DNA from: Lysobacter_F sp035645555
Lineage (GTDB): Bacteria; Pseudomonadota; Gammaproteobacteria; Xanthomonadales; Xanthomonadaceae
Assembly: GCA_035645555.1 (NCBI GenBank)
Contig: DASQMI010000069.1
Coordinates: 10,545-74,544 of the forward strand
DNA length: 64,000 nucleotides
Direction of reading: 5' to 3'
The position numbers were made by a program, and so were the translations under genes. The notes beneath the pieces were generated by a model that did no database searches, was not told the DNA's origin, and saw nothing but the letters and a program-made list of their open reading frames with translations. Shown here piece by piece: positions 18,587 to 29,532 of the stretch (position 1 is its first letter; every line of letters starts with the position of its first letter).

Positions 18587-19066
18587 ATGGCAGGCGCGAT
18601 CCGCACCGGCGGTACCGTGCTCGGCTTCGACGTCGGCGCGCGCCGGATCGGGGTCGCGGTCGGCAGCACGTTCGGGCACGGCGCGCGCGCGCTGGCGGTG
18701 GTCGACGTGCACGCGCACGGCCCGGACTGGCCGGCGATCGAACGGCTGTTCCGCGAATGGCGGCCGGACGGCTTCATCGTCGGCGACCCAATGACGCTGG
18801 ACGGCGGCTCGCAGAGCTCGCGCACGCGTGCGCATGCGTTCGCGCGCGAGCTGGCGCAACGCTACCGGCTGCCGGTGCTGCTGGTCGACGAGCGCGCCAG
18901 TTCGATCGAGGCGGCGCAGCGGTTCGCGGTCGAACGCGCGGAAGGGCGCAAGCGGCGCCGCGACGCCGATGCGCTGGATGCGGTGGCGGCCGCCGTAATC
19001 GTCGAGCGCTGGCTGGCCTCACCGCAGGACGCGGTGGCACTGGAGGACATGCCGGCCGCGCCGTGA
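18587..19066 (+). CDS. ruvX: Putative pre-16S rRNA nuclease / Holliday junction resolvase-like YqgF
   Basis: 159 aa RNase H-like fold. LGFDVGARRIGVAVGS at the start carries the first catalytic aspartate; FIVGDPMTLDG, LVDERASSIEA and RRRDADALDAVAAAVIVERWL supply the other acidic residues. The family processes the 5' end of 16S rRNA in E. coli. It sits between yqgE and pyrB in an arrangement common in gammaproteobacteria. Confidence 0.95.
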   Translation: MAGAIRTGGTVLGFDVGARRIGVAVGSTFGHGARALAVVDVHAHGPDWPAIERLFREWRPDGFIVGDPMTLDGGSQSSRTRAHAFARELAQRYRLPVLLVDERASSIEAAQRFAVERAEGRKRRRDADALDAVAAAVIVERWLASPQDAVALEDMPAAP

Positions 19067-19092
19067 ACCTCGGGCGTCGCGCGGCGCTCCCG

Positions 19093-19098
19093 TAGAAT
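19093..19098 (+). promoter_or_regulatory. Candidate -10 of pyrB
   Basis: TAGAAT in the 59-bp ruvX-pyrB gap. A transcript would have a leader of about 20 nt containing a CGGAG Shine-Dalgarno before the ATG at 19126. No -35 is recognisable. Confidence 0.35.
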
Positions 19099-19125
19099 CC
19101 GCGCATCGCCGTCGCCGGAGCCGCC

Positions 19126-20028
19126 ATGCCGCACCTGCTGACCCTGGAAGGGATGCTGCGCGAGCGCATCCTCGCGCTGCTCGACCGCGCCCAGCTGTTC
19201 GCCGAGGGCCACGACCTGCGCTCGGCGCTTGCCGGCGTGGCGGTGTGCACGCTGTTCTTCGAGCCGTCCACGCGCACGCGGATGAGCTTCCAGCTGGCCG
19301 CGCAGCGGCTCGGCGCCGACGTGCTGGCGTTCGACGCCTCGACTTCGTCGACGCGCAAGGGCGAAACCGCGCTCGACACGTTGAAGAACCTCGAGGCGAT
19401 GGGCATCCGCGGCTTCGTGATCCGCCACCACGAGGACGGCGCGGTGGCTGAGCTCGCACGCCACGTCGGCCCCGGCACCGCGCTCGTGAACGCCGGCGAC
19501 GGCCGCAGCGCGCATCCCACCCAGGGCCTGCTCGACATGCTGACGCTGCGCCAGGCCAAGGGCAGTGCGTTCGACCAGCTCAGGGTGCTGATCGTCGGCG
19601 ACGTGAAGCATTCGCGGGTGGCACGCTCGGACCTGCACGCGCTGCGCGCGCTCGGCGCCGGCGAGATCCGCGTATGCGGCCCGGTGTCGCTGCTGCCGGA
19701 CGACGGCACGCTGGCCGGCTGCGCGGTCGGCCACGACCTCGATGCCGCGCTCGACGGCGTCGACGTGGTGATGATGCTGCGCCTGCAGCGCGAGCGGATG
19801 GAGCAGGGGCTGGTCAGCTCGCTGGAGGACTACCACCGCGACTACGGGCTGACCGCGCAACGCCTGCGTCGCGCGAAGCCCGACGCGGTGGTGATGCATC
19901 CGGGGCCGATCAACCGCGGGGTGGAGATCACCGACGAGGTGGCCGACGGCGCGCAGTCGCTGATCCTGCGCCAGGTGCACAACGGCGTGGCGGTGCGGAT
20001 GGCGGTGCTGGAGTCGCTGCTGACCTGA
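19126..20028 (+). CDS. pyrB: Aspartate carbamoyltransferase catalytic subunit
   Basis: 300 aa. It catalyses the committed step of pyrimidine synthesis, joining carbamoyl phosphate and aspartate. Signatures: FFEPSTRTRMSFQLAAQRLGAD (carbamoyl-phosphate loop), STSSTRKGETALDT, DGRSAHPTQGLLDMLTL, VLIVGDVKHSRVARSD and MHPGPINRGVEI. No pyrI or inactive pyrC partner is adjacent; the protein length matches the unregulated type. Convergent with mgtE, 15 bp between stops. Confidence 0.96.
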   Translation: MPHLLTLEGMLRERILALLDRAQLFAEGHDLRSALAGVAVCTLFFEPSTRTRMSFQLAAQRLGADVLAFDASTSSTRKGETALDTLKNLEAMGIRGFVIRHHEDGAVAELARHVGPGTALVNAGDGRSAHPTQGLLDMLTLRQAKGSAFDQLRVLIVGDVKHSRVARSDLHALRALGAGEIRVCGPVSLLPDDGTLAGCAVGHDLDAALDGVDVVMMLRLQRERMEQGLVSSLEDYHRDYGLTAQRLRRAKPDAVVMHPGPINRGVEITDEVADGAQSLILRQVHNGVAVRMAVLESLLT

Positions 20029-20043
20029 CCGCGGCGGCCGCGC

Positions 20044-21405
20044 TCAGCCCAGCAGGATGAGCGTGGCCAGGCCGAGGAAGGTGAAGAACCCCATCACGTC
20101 GGTCACCGTGGTGAGGAAGATGCTGCTGGCGAGCGCTGGGTCGAAGCCCATGCGCTTGATGGTCATCGGCACCAGCACGCCGGCGGTGGCCGCGAACAGC
20201 AGGTTGAGCGTGAGCGCGATCGCGATCACCACCGACAGCCCGAGGTTCTGGAACCACAGCAGAACCACCACGCCGAGCACGGTGCCGAGCACCACACCGT
20301 TGAGCAGCGCGACGCGCACCTCCTTCCACAACAGCACGCGCACGTTGGACGCGCCGACCTGGCCGAGCGCGAGGCCGCGGACCATCAGCGCCAGCACCTG
20401 GGTGCCGGCGTTGCCGCCCATGCCGGCCACGATCGGCATCAGCACCGCGAGCGCGACCAGCTTGTCGATGGTGGCCTCGAACTGGCCGACCACGCTCGCC
20501 GCCAGGAACGCGGTGCCGAGGTTGATCGACAGCCAGATCAGGCGCCGGCGCGCCGCGCGCATCACCGCGCTGAACAGGTCCTCGTCCTCGTCGAGGCCGG
20601 CCGCGCCGAGCACCTGGTGCTCGGCCTGCTCGCGGATGATGTCGACCACGTCGTCGATGGTGATGCGGCCGAGCAGGATGTTGTTGTCGTCGACCACCGG
20701 CGCGCTGATCCAGTCGTGGTCGGAGAACTGCCGCGCGACCTCGGACGACGACTCGTTGACGTTGATCGCCGGCTGCTCGCCGTCGATCAGCCGGTTGATC
20801 GGCGTGTTCGGGTCCTGCACCAGCAGCGCCTGCAACGCGATGCGGCCGAGGTACTGGTGGCGGCGGCTGACCACGTACAGGTGGTCGGTGTGCTCGGGCA
20901 GTTCGCCGCGCAGGCGCAGGTAACGCAGCACGACGTCGACGGTGGTGTCGGCACGCACCGTCACCACGTCGGGGTTCATCAGGCGACCGGCGGTGTCCTC
21001 GTCGTAGGACAGCACCTGCTCGAGGCGCTCGCGGTTCTCGCGGTCCATCGACTTGAGCACCTCGTCGATGACCGTGTCCGGCAGGTCCTCGACCAGGTCG
21101 GCGAGGTCGTCGATGTCGAGGTCCTCGACCGCGGCGACGATCTCGTCGGTGTCCATGTCGGCGAGCAGGCCTTCGCGCACCTCGTCGCCGACGTGCACCA
21201 GCACCTCGCCGTCGTCCTCCGGATCGACCAGACCCCACACCACCGCGCGCTTGTCCGGCGGCAGCGACTCCAGCAGGTTGCCGATCTCGGCGGGGGAGAG
21301 CGTGTTGACCAGCCGACGCACCGGCCCGAGACGACCGCTGTCGAGCGCGTCCGAAAGCAGGCGCAGCTGGCGTGCGGTCTTGTCGTGGCGGATGGCTTCG
21401 GCCAT
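20044..21405 (-). CDS. mgtE: Magnesium transporter MgtE
   Basis: 453 aa. Order: N-terminal MgtE_N superhelical domain (residues about 20-130, LLESLPPDKRAVVWGLV), two CBS domains (about 130-260, TVDVVLRYLRLRGELP and INVNESSSEVARQF) that sense cytosolic Mg, and a five-helix C-terminal membrane domain with the pore motif MPIVAGMGGNAGTQVLALMVRGLALG. The ATG at 21405 has GGAG 8 bp upstream. A GTG at 21435 is in frame but lacks a ribosome site. It is convergent with pyrB and lies beyond the PTS genes, a linkage seen in related genomes. Confidence 0.96.
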   Translation of the reverse strand: MAEAIRHDKTARQLRLLSDALDSGRLGPVRRLVNTLSPAEIGNLLESLPPDKRAVVWGLVDPEDDGEVLVHVGDEVREGLLADMDTDEIVAAVEDLDIDDLADLVEDLPDTVIDEVLKSMDRENRERLEQVLSYDEDTAGRLMNPDVVTVRADTTVDVVLRYLRLRGELPEHTDHLYVVSRRHQYLGRIALQALLVQDPNTPINRLIDGEQPAINVNESSSEVARQFSDHDWISAPVVDDNNILLGRITIDDVVDIIREQAEHQVLGAAGLDEDEDLFSAVMRAARRRLIWLSINLGTAFLAASVVGQFEATIDKLVALAVLMPIVAGMGGNAGTQVLALMVRGLALGQVGASNVRVLLWKEVRVALLNGVVLGTVLGVVVLLWFQNLGLSVVIAIALTLNLLFAATAGVLVPMTIKRMGFDPALASSIFLTTVTDVMGFFTFLGLATLILLG

Positions 21406-21473
21406 GCGGCGCTCCGGGTCGAGAGCCGCATCCACGACGGGATGCGACCGGGCTTCAGGCGTTCATGCCTCGC

Positions 21474-21479
21474 ATTATC
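21474..21479 (-). promoter_or_regulatory. Candidate -10 of mgtE with three-codon upstream ORF
   Basis: The minus strand reads GATAAT, 7 bp later followed by ATG AAC GCC TGA (21466-21455), a minimal upstream ORF located where transcription would begin. The mgtE ATG lies about 60 nt further. An inverted pair AGGC/GCCT brackets the mini-ORF. Confidence 0.3.
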
Positions 21480-21554
21480 GCCCGCGTCGAGGGTGACTGC
21501 CCAGCCTGTGAGCGCAGCGTTGACCGCGTGCGCCGGCCCCGCCATCCTCGGCCG

Positions 21555-21977
21555 ATGCGCACGTTCGCCCGCGTTGTCCTGGCTGCGATGCTCGCGGTGG
21601 CCGCGATGCCGGCGCTCGCGCTGCAGTGCCGGGCGCTCGCGGACATCGCAGAGGGCTCGCCGACCGTGGTGATCGCGCGGCCGGTCGACCGGGTGCGACG
21701 GCCGTCGCAGGTGCCGGGCCACGTGTGGGTGCGCTTCGCCGTCGTCGAGACGCTCAGGGGTGCATCGCGCCCGAGCCTGGATGCGCTGTGTCCGGTCGAC
21801 GACCGCCGCTGCCGGCCCGCTGAGGACGCCCCGCTGCTGGTGCTGGCGCTGCCGACGCCACCGGCGCCGCCAACCCTGACCTGCCGGCTGGAGTATCTCG
21901 ATCCGCCGCCGGGCATGGGGCCGCCCGATCCGCGGCTGCAGCAGCGCATGCGCGCCTGGCGCGCGGCGCGGCGCTGA
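21555..21977 (+). CDS. Secreted protein of unknown function
   Basis: 140 aa. It begins with a clear signal peptide (FARVVLAAMLAVAAMPALA) and has four cysteines in the mature part (LQCRAL, ALCPVD, RRCRPA, LTCRLE), suggesting two disulfides in the periplasm. I recognise no family. A segment TVVIARPVDRVRRPSQVPGH and VRFAVVETLRGASRP resemble small secreted proteins that follow the pattern of a beta sandwich, but this is weak. Isolated, divergent from mgtE and convergent with the PTS EI gene (1 bp gap). Confidence 0.7.
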   Translation: MRTFARVVLAAMLAVAAMPALALQCRALADIAEGSPTVVIARPVDRVRRPSQVPGHVWVRFAVVETLRGASRPSLDALCPVDDRRCRPAEDAPLLVLALPTPPAPPTLTCRLEYLDPPPGMGPPDPRLQQRMRAWRAARR

Positions 21978-21978
21978 T

Positions 21979-23697
<1,719 letters not shown>

Positions 23698-23737
23698 CGG
23701 GCGCCCCTGCGACCCGTCCTGGCCGCGCGCGCCGCCA

Positions 23738-24007
23738 TCAGGCGTCTTCGTCGAAGCGGCGTTCGAACAGCGCCGCGACCGCGTCGGCCGCCGCCTGCTC
23801 GTCCTCGCCCTCGACCCGCAGCCGGATCTGGGTGCCTTGGCCTGCGGCCAGCAGCATTACGCCCATGATGCTCTTGGCGTTGATCTCGCGGCCCTTCGCG
23901 GTGAGCGTGACCGTGCTGCGGTACTGCGACAGCAGCTGCACCAGCTTCGCGGTCGCGCGCGCGTGCAGGCCGAGTCGGTTGGTCACCATGAGCTCGCGTT
24001 CGATCAT
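23738..24007 (-). CDS. ptsH: HPr family phosphocarrier protein
   Basis: 89 aa. His15 in NRLGLHARAT accepts phosphate from enzyme I. Ser46 in INAKSIMGVM matches the site phosphorylated by HPr kinase, whose gene lies upstream in the same cluster. It is slightly longer at the C-terminus (FERRFDEDA) than E. coli HPr. 9 bp downstream of the EIIA gene. Confidence 0.95.
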   Translation of the reverse strand: MIERELMVTNRLGLHARATAKLVQLLSQYRSTVTLTAKGREINAKSIMGVMLLAAGQGTQIRLRVEGEDEQAAADAVAALFERRFDEDA

Positions 24008-24016
24008 CCGTAGTCC

Positions 24017-24409
24017 TCATGCATCGTCCAGCACCACGCCGTTGCGCGCGCCGATCGAGGCCACCGACAGCAGTTCGTCCAGCGGCAGCTCGGCGTAGTT
24101 CATCACCCGCAGCAGCATCGGCAGGCTCAGCGCCGACACCCGCCGCACCGGCGTGCCCAGCCGCGACAACCGCGCGGCCAGGTTGCTCGGGGTGGCGCCG
24201 TACAGGTCGGTCAGCACCAGCACGCCATCGCCGCGGTCGACCCGGCGCAGCGCCGCGCTGGCCTGCGGCAGCAGCGCCTCCAGGTCGCCGTCGAACGGCA
24301 CCTCGAGCGCCTCGGTCGGCAGCGGCAGCGTGTGCAGCAGCCGGGTGGCGACGCTCATCAGCGCCGGGCCGACGCCTTGGTGGGTGACGAGCAGGATGCC
24401 GACGGCCAT
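24017..24409 (-). CDS. PTS EIIA component, mannose/fructose (EIIA-Man) type
   Basis: 130 aa. It begins MAVGILLVTHQGVGPALMS with the phosphorylatable His10, and contains VLVLTDLYGATPSNLAARL, standard for the PTS EIIA-Man fold. No EIIB, EIIC or EIID gene is present, so it is probably a terminal phosphate acceptor in a regulatory PTS. It is preceded by a weak terminator-like hairpin and a TAACGT hexamer 6 bp before the ATG. Confidence 0.92.
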   Translation of the reverse strand: MAVGILLVTHQGVGPALMSVATRLLHTLPLPTEALEVPFDGDLEALLPQASAALRRVDRGDGVLVLTDLYGATPSNLAARLSRLGTPVRRVSALSLPMLLRVMNYAELPLDELLSVASIGARNGVVLDDA

Positions 24410-24436
24410 GCCCGCACGTTAGCAGAGCGACGTTAC
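24410..24436 (-). promoter_or_regulatory. Possible promoter of the EIIA-HPr-EI genes
   Basis: On the minus strand TTGTCC is followed 16 bp later by TAACGT, then GCGGGC and the ATG at 24409. It is a modest match, again with leaderless spacing. Confidence 0.3.
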
Positions 24437-24441
24437 CGGAC

Positions 24442-24456
24442 AAAAGCCGGACCGGC
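24442..24456 (-). terminator. Weak terminator-like hairpin after rapZ
   Basis: The minus strand has GCCG-GTC-CGGC followed at once by TTTT in the 62-bp gap between rapZ and the EIIA gene. The stem is only 4 bp, so partial termination at best. Confidence 0.35.
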
Positions 24457-24471
24457 GCGCGCTATGGCGGA

Positions 24472-25362
24472 TTACTCCAGTTCGCGGTGGTGCACCGCGA
24501 CCTCGTCCCAGCCGGTGCCGCGCGCGTGCTCGGCCAGCCGCTCGGCGAGGTAGACCGAGCGGTGGCGCCCGCCGGTGCAGCCGATCGCGATGGTGGCGTA
24601 GCTGCGGTTGCCTTCGCTCTTCATCCGCGGCAGCCAGGTGTCGAGGAACGCGGCGATCTGGTTCGCGAAACGGTTCACGTCGTCCTGGCGGTCGAGGTAG
24701 TCGCGCACCAGCGCGTCGCGCCCGGACAGCGGCCGCAGCACCTTGTCCCAGTGCGGGTTGGGCAGGCAGCGTGCGTCGAACACGAAGTCGGCGTCGGCCG
24801 GCACGCCGTGACGGTAGGCGAACGATTCGAACAGCAGCGACATCCGCGCCGCGCCGCCGATGCCGAATTCGGTGATCACCAGCCGGCGCAGCTGGTGCAC
24901 GTTGAGGTCGCTGGTGTCGATCACCGCGTCGGCGATCTGCCGCACCGGCTTGAGCACCTGGCGTTCCAGCGCGATCGCATCGGCCAGGTTCAGCCCGAGC
25001 TGGCTCAGCGGATGTCGGCGCCGGGTGTCGGCGTAGCGCTTGATCAGCATCTCGTCGCGCGCGTCGAAGAACAGCAGGCGCGGGTCCGGGCCGAGCCGGC
25101 CGACCGCCGACAGCCAGTCGGCGATGTGGCTGAGGTCGCTGTAGCGGTTGCGCACGTCGATGCCGACGGCGAGCTTCGGCGCGGCGACCTGCTCGGCGCT
25201 CAGCACGCCCTGCACGAACTGCGGCAGCAGCTCCGCCGGCAGGTTGTCGACGCAGTAGTAACCGAGGTCCTCGAACGTGTTCAGCGCCACCGACTTGCCG
25301 GAACCGGACATGCCGGTGACCACCACCAGGGTCGGGGCGACCGCGTCCTGCGGCGCGCTCAT
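24472..25362 (-). CDS. rapZ: RNase adapter / nucleotide-binding protein RapZ
   Basis: 296 aa. Walker [21 protein letters not shown] at the N-terminus, Walker B-like DVRNRYSDL, and the C-terminal domain with [43 protein letters not shown], which is the conserved block of the family. In enteric bacteria RapZ delivers the GlmZ small RNA to RNase E to control glucosamine synthesis; here the RNA partner is unknown. The ATG overlaps the hprK stop (ATGA). Confidence 0.95.
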   Translation of the reverse strand: MSAPQDAVAPTLVVVTGMSGSGKSVALNTFEDLGYYCVDNLPAELLPQFVQGVLSAEQVAAPKLAVGIDVRNRYSDLSHIADWLSAVGRLGPDPRLLFFDARDEMLIKRYADTRRRHPLSQLGLNLADAIALERQVLKPVRQIADAVIDTSDLNVHQLRRLVITEFGIGGAARMSLLFESFAYRHGVPADADFVFDARCLPNPHWDKVLRPLSGRDALVRDYLDRQDDVNRFANQIAAFLDTWLPRMKSEGNRSYATIAIGCTGGRHRSVYLAERLAEHARGTGWDEVAVHHRELE

Positions 25363-26306
25363 GTCGAGCGCTCCAGGAAGTGGCTGTGGCGCGCCATGAA
25401 CGCGGCCGCCGGATCGACGCCCTTCGCGCGCAGCAGGTGCGCGCGGGTGGCCGCCTCGGTCAGCACGGCGAGGTTGCGGCCGGGCATGACCGGCAGGGTG
25501 ATCGTCGGCACGTCGAGGTCGAGCACGCGACGCACGCCGAGCTCGCCGGTGATGCGCTCCAGCCCGCTCGGCTGCGGTTCCAGCGACGGCCGGGTCAGGT
25601 GCACGATCAGGCGCAGGTACTTGTTCCGCTTCACCGCGGTGTCGCCGAACATCTGCCGGATGTTGAGCACGCCGAGGCCACGCACCTCGAGCATGTCCTG
25701 GAGCAGCTCGGGGCACGCGCCGTCCAGCACGTCCGGTGCGATCTGGGTGAACTCCGGCGCGTCGTCGGCGACCAGGCGGTGGCCGCGGGTGATCAGCTCG
25801 AGCGCGAGTTCGCTCTTGCCCGAACCCGGCTCACCGGTGATCAGCACGCCGATCGAGTAGATCTCCATGAACACGCCGTGCAGCGTCACCCGCGGCGCGA
25901 GCGTGCGCGCCAGCCGGTACTGCAGGTGGTTGAGCAGCTCATGACCGCGCCGTGGCGACACCCACAGCGGGGTGTCGCTCTCCTCCGCAGCGCGGCGCAG
26001 ATCCTCCGGGCACGACTGGCTCTTGCTGATTACCAGCGCGAGCGGACGGAACTGGATGATCTTTTCGATCGTCTCCCAGCGCAGCCGCGAATCCAGCGCG
26101 TCCAGCCAGGCGAGCTCCTCGGAGCCGAGGATCTGCACCTTGTTCGGGTAGATGATGTTGAGGTATCCGGCCAGCGACGGTCGGCGTGCGACCGTCTCCA
26201 CCGCTTCCAGCAGGCGGTCGGCGCCGCGCTGCCCGGCCACCCAGCGCAGCTCGAGGCGTTCGCGCTGCTGCTCGAACAGCTCGGCAGCGGTAATGCTGGC
26301 ATTCAT
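25359..26306 (-). CDS. hprK: HPr kinase/phosphorylase
   Basis: 315 aa bifunctional enzyme that phosphorylates and dephosphorylates the HPr serine. The N-terminal DRTGG-like domain (about 1-130) is followed by [21 protein letters not shown], with the P-loop near residue 160, then [12 protein letters not shown] and the signature [20 protein letters not shown]. It lies between hpf and rapZ; only 30 bp separate it from hpf, so no ptsN gene is present in the place where many proteobacteria carry one. Confidence 0.96.
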   Translation of the reverse strand: MNASITAAELFEQQRERLELRWVAGQRGADRLLEAVETVARRPSLAGYLNIIYPNKVQILGSEELAWLDALDSRLRWETIEKIIQFRPLALVISKSQSCPEDLRRAAEESDTPLWVSPRRGHELLNHLQYRLARTLAPRVTLHGVFMEIYSIGVLITGEPGSGKSELALELITRGHRLVADDAPEFTQIAPDVLDGACPELLQDMLEVRGLGVLNIRQMFGDTAVKRNKYLRLIVHLTRPSLEPQPSGLERITGELGVRRVLDLDVPTITLPVMPGRNLAVLTEAATRAHLLRAKGVDPAAAFMARHSHFLERST

Positions 26307-26336
26307 GCGGCGACGCTCCCCCTGCGCGCCGCCCGC

Positions 26337-26663
26337 TCAGGCGCCCGCGCCGTTGCGGGCCAGGCTCTCGCCGCGGTGGTGGTCGACCAGCCGCTCCTTG
26401 TGGCGGACCAGCATGCGGTCGAGCTTGTCGACCAGCAGGTCGATCGCAGCGTACATGTCGTGCGCGCCGACGTCGGCGTGCAGCGTGCGCCCGGCGATGT
26501 TGACGTTGGCATCCGCGCGGTGGTCGGTCTTCTCGACGCTGAGCGTCACCCGCACGTCGAACGCCTGGTCGAAGTGGCGCTCCAGGCGCTGCAGCTTGTT
26601 CTCCACGTACTGACGCAGCGCCGGCGTCACTTCGATCTGCTGGCCGTGGGTCTCGACACGCAT
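26337..26663 (-). CDS. hpf: Ribosome hibernation promoting factor (short HPF)
   Basis: 108 aa of the HPF/YfiA sigma-54 modulation family. It begins MRVETHGQQIEVTPALRQYV and contains HADVGAHDMYAAIDLLVDKLDRML. The short form dimerises 70S ribosomes with RMF in gammaproteobacteria. The ATG at 26663 is preceded by GGAGG. Downstream of rpoN in the same direction, as in many relatives. The gap to rpoN (151 bp) contains a 10-bp palindrome CAAGCGCTTG at 26781-26790. Confidence 0.94.
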   Translation of the reverse strand: MRVETHGQQIEVTPALRQYVENKLQRLERHFDQAFDVRVTLSVEKTDHRADANVNIAGRTLHADVGAHDMYAAIDLLVDKLDRMLVRHKERLVDHHRGESLARNGAGA

Positions 26664-26814
26664 CGTCCACCTCCAAACGTCGTACGGGCCTACAGCATGG
26701 CACGCCGGGCAGGAAGCGCAACTGAGCGCGGGGTGCGAACGCGATCGCACGACGAGCGGCGAACGGGTCACGTCCGCGCGCAAGCGCTTGATTGCAGGGC
26801 GCGGCGGACGCCGC

Positions 26815-28236
26815 TCAGCCCATCCGCGTGCGTTCCTGCGACGACGGCAGGCCCATCGCCTCGCGGTACTTGGCGACCGTGCGGCGGGCGACCGGAACGC
26901 CCGCGGCCTTCAGCATCTCCGCCAGGCGCGCGTCGGACAGCGGCTTGCGCGGATCCTCGGCCTCGATCAGCCGGCGGATCATCGCCTGGATGGCGGTGCT
27001 CGACAGCTCGCCGCCGTTGTCGCTGCTGACGCCCGAGGCGAAGAACGCACGCAGCGGCAGCGTGCCGCGCGGCGTGCGCGCGTACTTACGCGCGATCGCG
27101 CGTGAGACGGTCGATTCGTGCAGGCCGACCTCGGCGGCGACTTCGCGCAGGGTCAGCGGGCGCAGTGCGCTGTCGCCGAACTCGAGGAACCCGGCCTGCG
27201 CGCGGATCAGGCAGCGGACCACCTTGAGCAGCGTCTCACCGCGCGCTTCCAGGCTCTTCAGCAGCCAGCGCGCCTCCTGCAGCTGGCTCTTCAGGTAGTT
27301 GGCATCGCTGCCGCTGGCGCGCCGGATCAGGCTCTCGTAGCCGCGGTGGATCGACACCCGCGGCCGCATGCTGTCGGCCAGCGCGCAGCGCCATTGACCG
27401 TGCTGGCGCCAGATCACCACGTCCGGCACCACGTAGGTGTCGCTGCGGATCGGGCCGATCTGCGCGCCCGGGCGCGGATCGAGCGAGCGCAGCAGCTGCA
27501 CCGCAGTGTCCACCGCGTCGGTCGGCTCGGCGAGTTCCGTCGCGATGCCGTCGACGCCCATCTTCGGGAGCCGTTCCAGCAGGCCCTCGGTCAGCCGGTA
27601 GGCGAGCGCGCGGCCGGGCGTGTCCGCCGGCAGCGTGTCCAGCTGCAGGCGCAGGCACTCGCCGAGGTCGCGCGCGGCCACGCCCACCGGATCGAAGCGC
27701 TGGATCTGGTGCAGCACCGTGGCCACTTCCTCCGGCCGCGCGTCGAACGTCGGACCGAGGGTGGCGGCGATGACGTCCAGCGGCTCGCGCAGGTAGCCGT
27801 CCTCGCCGACCGATTCGATGATCGCCACGCCGATCTGGCGGTCGCGCTCGTTCAGGCGGCTCAGGTGCAGCTGCCACAGCAGATGGTCCTGCAGCGTGTC
27901 CGCCTCGGCGACCTGTTCGGCCGGCGGCGTGTCCTCGAAATCGCTGCGGCCGCCGCGCTCCTGCCACGGCTCCGGGTCGGGTTCCCAGTCCGGGGCGTCG
28001 GCAAGCGGCGCGTCGTCCTCGCCGTCGCCGGCCGACAGCGGCTCGCGCTCGGCGTCGTCGCCGGTGTCGACCTCGAGCGAGGACTCGGTCCAGTCGAGCA
28101 GCGGATTGCTCTCCACCGCGGCAAGCAGTTCCTGCTCCAGCTCGACGGCGGACAGCTGCAGCAGGCGGATGGCCTGCCGCAACTGCGGGGTCATCACCAG
28201 ATGCTGTCCGAGCGTGGCCTGCAGGCGGGGCTTCAT
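26815..28236 (-). CDS. rpoN: RNA polymerase sigma-54 factor
   Basis: 473 aa. N-terminal activator-interacting region (MKPRLQATLGQHLVMTPQL, QAIRLLQLSAVELEQELL), an acidic linker (about 55-110), the core-binding domain, a helix-turn-helix region (TLREVAAEVGLHESTVSRAI) and the C-terminal RpoN box ARRTVAKYRE that reads the -24 element. It is 67 bp downstream of lptB. It presumably controls pilus or flagellar genes elsewhere. Confidence 0.97.
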   Translation of the reverse strand: MKPRLQATLGQHLVMTPQLRQAIRLLQLSAVELEQELLAAVESNPLLDWTESSLEVDTGDDAEREPLSAGDGEDDAPLADAPDWEPDPEPWQERGGRSDFEDTPPAEQVAEADTLQDHLLWQLHLSRLNERDRQIGVAIIESVGEDGYLREPLDVIAATLGPTFDARPEEVATVLHQIQRFDPVGVAARDLGECLRLQLDTLPADTPGRALAYRLTEGLLERLPKMGVDGIATELAEPTDAVDTAVQLLRSLDPRPGAQIGPIRSDTYVVPDVVIWRQHGQWRCALADSMRPRVSIHRGYESLIRRASGSDANYLKSQLQEARWLLKSLEARGETLLKVVRCLIRAQAGFLEFGDSALRPLTLREVAAEVGLHESTVSRAIARKYARTPRGTLPLRAFFASGVSSDNGGELSSTAIQAMIRRLIEAEDPRKPLSDARLAEMLKAAGVPVARRTVAKYREAMGLPSSQERTRMG

Positions 28237-28303
28237 ACCGTCGGGGAATGCCGGCGGCGGCCGGCGTGGTGCGGGCGGGAGCGGGGTCCCGGAAGCCCAA
28301 GCA

Positions 28304-29023
28304 TTACAGGCGGAAGGTTTCGCCGAGGTAAACGCGGCGGACGTCGGGATTGGCCAGCAGCGCGTCCGGCGCGCCTTGGGCGAGCACGCCGCCTTCGCTG
28401 AGGATGTAGGCGCGGTCGCAGATGCCCAGCGTCTCGCGCACGTTGTGATCGGTGATCAGCACGCCGATGCCACGGTTCTTGAGGTGGCGCACGATGCGCT
28501 GGATCTCGCCGACCGAGATCGGATCGACGCCGGCGAACGGCTCGTCCAGCAACATCAGCCGCGGCTTGGCGGCCAGCGCGCGTGCGATTTCCACGCGGCG
28601 GCGCTCGCCGCCGGACAGGCTGGCGCCGATCTGGTCGGCGACGTGGGTGATCTGCAATTCATCGAGCAGCGCTTCCAGCTCGCGCTCGCGGCTGGCGCGA
28701 TCTAGGTCGTTGCGCAGCTCCAGCACCAGCCGCAGGTTGTCGGCGACGCTCAGCTTGCGGAACACCGACGGTTCCTGCGGCAGGTAGCCGACGCCGTGGC
28801 GGGCGCGGGTGTACATCGGATCGGCGGTGATGTCCTGGCCGTCGAGCACGATGCGGCCGGCGTCGGCGCGGATCAGGCCGACGATCATGTAGAAGCAGGT
28901 GGTCTTGCCGGCGCCGTTCGGGCCGAGCAGGCCGACCACCTCGCCCGCATCGAGCGTGAGGCTGAAGTCGCGGACGACCTGGCGCGCGCGGTAGGTCTTG
29001 CGGAGCCCTTCGACGACCAGCAT
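28304..29023 (-). CDS. lptB: LPS export ABC transporter ATPase LptB
   Basis: 239 aa. It powers extraction of LPS from the inner membrane with LptFG. Walker [10 protein letters not shown], the signature [16 protein letters not shown], Walker [14 protein letters not shown] and the H-loop [10 protein letters not shown] are all present. The ATG overlaps the lptA stop by one base (TGATG). Confidence 0.97.
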   Translation of the reverse strand: MLVVEGLRKTYRARQVVRDFSLTLDAGEVVGLLGPNGAGKTTCFYMIVGLIRADAGRIVLDGQDITADPMYTRARHGVGYLPQEPSVFRKLSVADNLRLVLELRNDLDRASRERELEALLDELQITHVADQIGASLSGGERRRVEIARALAAKPRLMLLDEPFAGVDPISVGEIQRIVRHLKNRGIGVLITDHNVRETLGICDRAYILSEGGVLAQGAPDALLANPDVRRVYLGETFRL

Positions 29024-29532
29024 CAGCCGCCCTTCGTTCCGCGGTTCTTCGGCAGGAAGCGCACCTTGACGCGGCTGTTCTCGCCGCCGCCGGCCTGCAC
29101 CTGGCCGTTGGCCATGTTGTAGACGATGCGGTCGCCGCTCAGCGAGCCGTCCGGCTTGCTGAGGGTGGCGTTGCCGATGAACACCACGGTCTCGCTCTGC
29201 AGGTCGTATTCGACGCGCGAGGAATTGGCGGTGACCTGCTGACCGTTGTCGAGCTGCTGCTCCATCTGCACCGGCGCGCCGCTGAGGAACACCTTCTGGA
29301 TGTCGCCGCCGCCGCGTCGCAGGTCGGCGGAGGCGGCGTTGATGCGCAGCGTGCCCTGCACGATGCGCACGTTGCCGGTGAACGTGCACGGGCCGCTGTC
29401 GTCGCCGACCGCGCAGTTGGTGTGGTTGGCGTCCACGTCCATTGGCTGGTTGCGGTCGGAGGAACGCGCGAACGCAGGGCCTGCGGAGGCGGCGAGCGCG
29501 AGGGCGAGCAGGCTAGCGGGCAGTGCGTTCAT
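29023..29532 (-). CDS. lptA: LPS transport periplasmic protein LptA
   Basis: 169 aa with a signal peptide ([15 protein letters not shown]). The OstA-like beta-jellyroll repeats include [38 protein letters not shown] and [12 protein letters not shown]. It forms the periplasmic bridge for LPS. It overlaps lptC by 20 bp at its start and lptB by 1 bp at its end. Confidence 0.94.
   Translation of the reverse strand: MNALPASLLALALAASAGPAFARSSDRNQPMDVDANHTNCAVGDDSGPCTFTGNVRIVQGTLRINAASADLRRGGGDIQKVFLSGAPVQMEQQLDNGQQVTANSSRVEYDLQSETVVFIGNATLSKPDGSLSGDRIVYNMANGQVQAGGGENSRVKVRFLPKNRGTKGG

Noticed and set aside
26307..26336. A hidden ptsN gene between hpf and hprK.
   Set aside because: Only 30 bp are available, so the gene is absent from this position.
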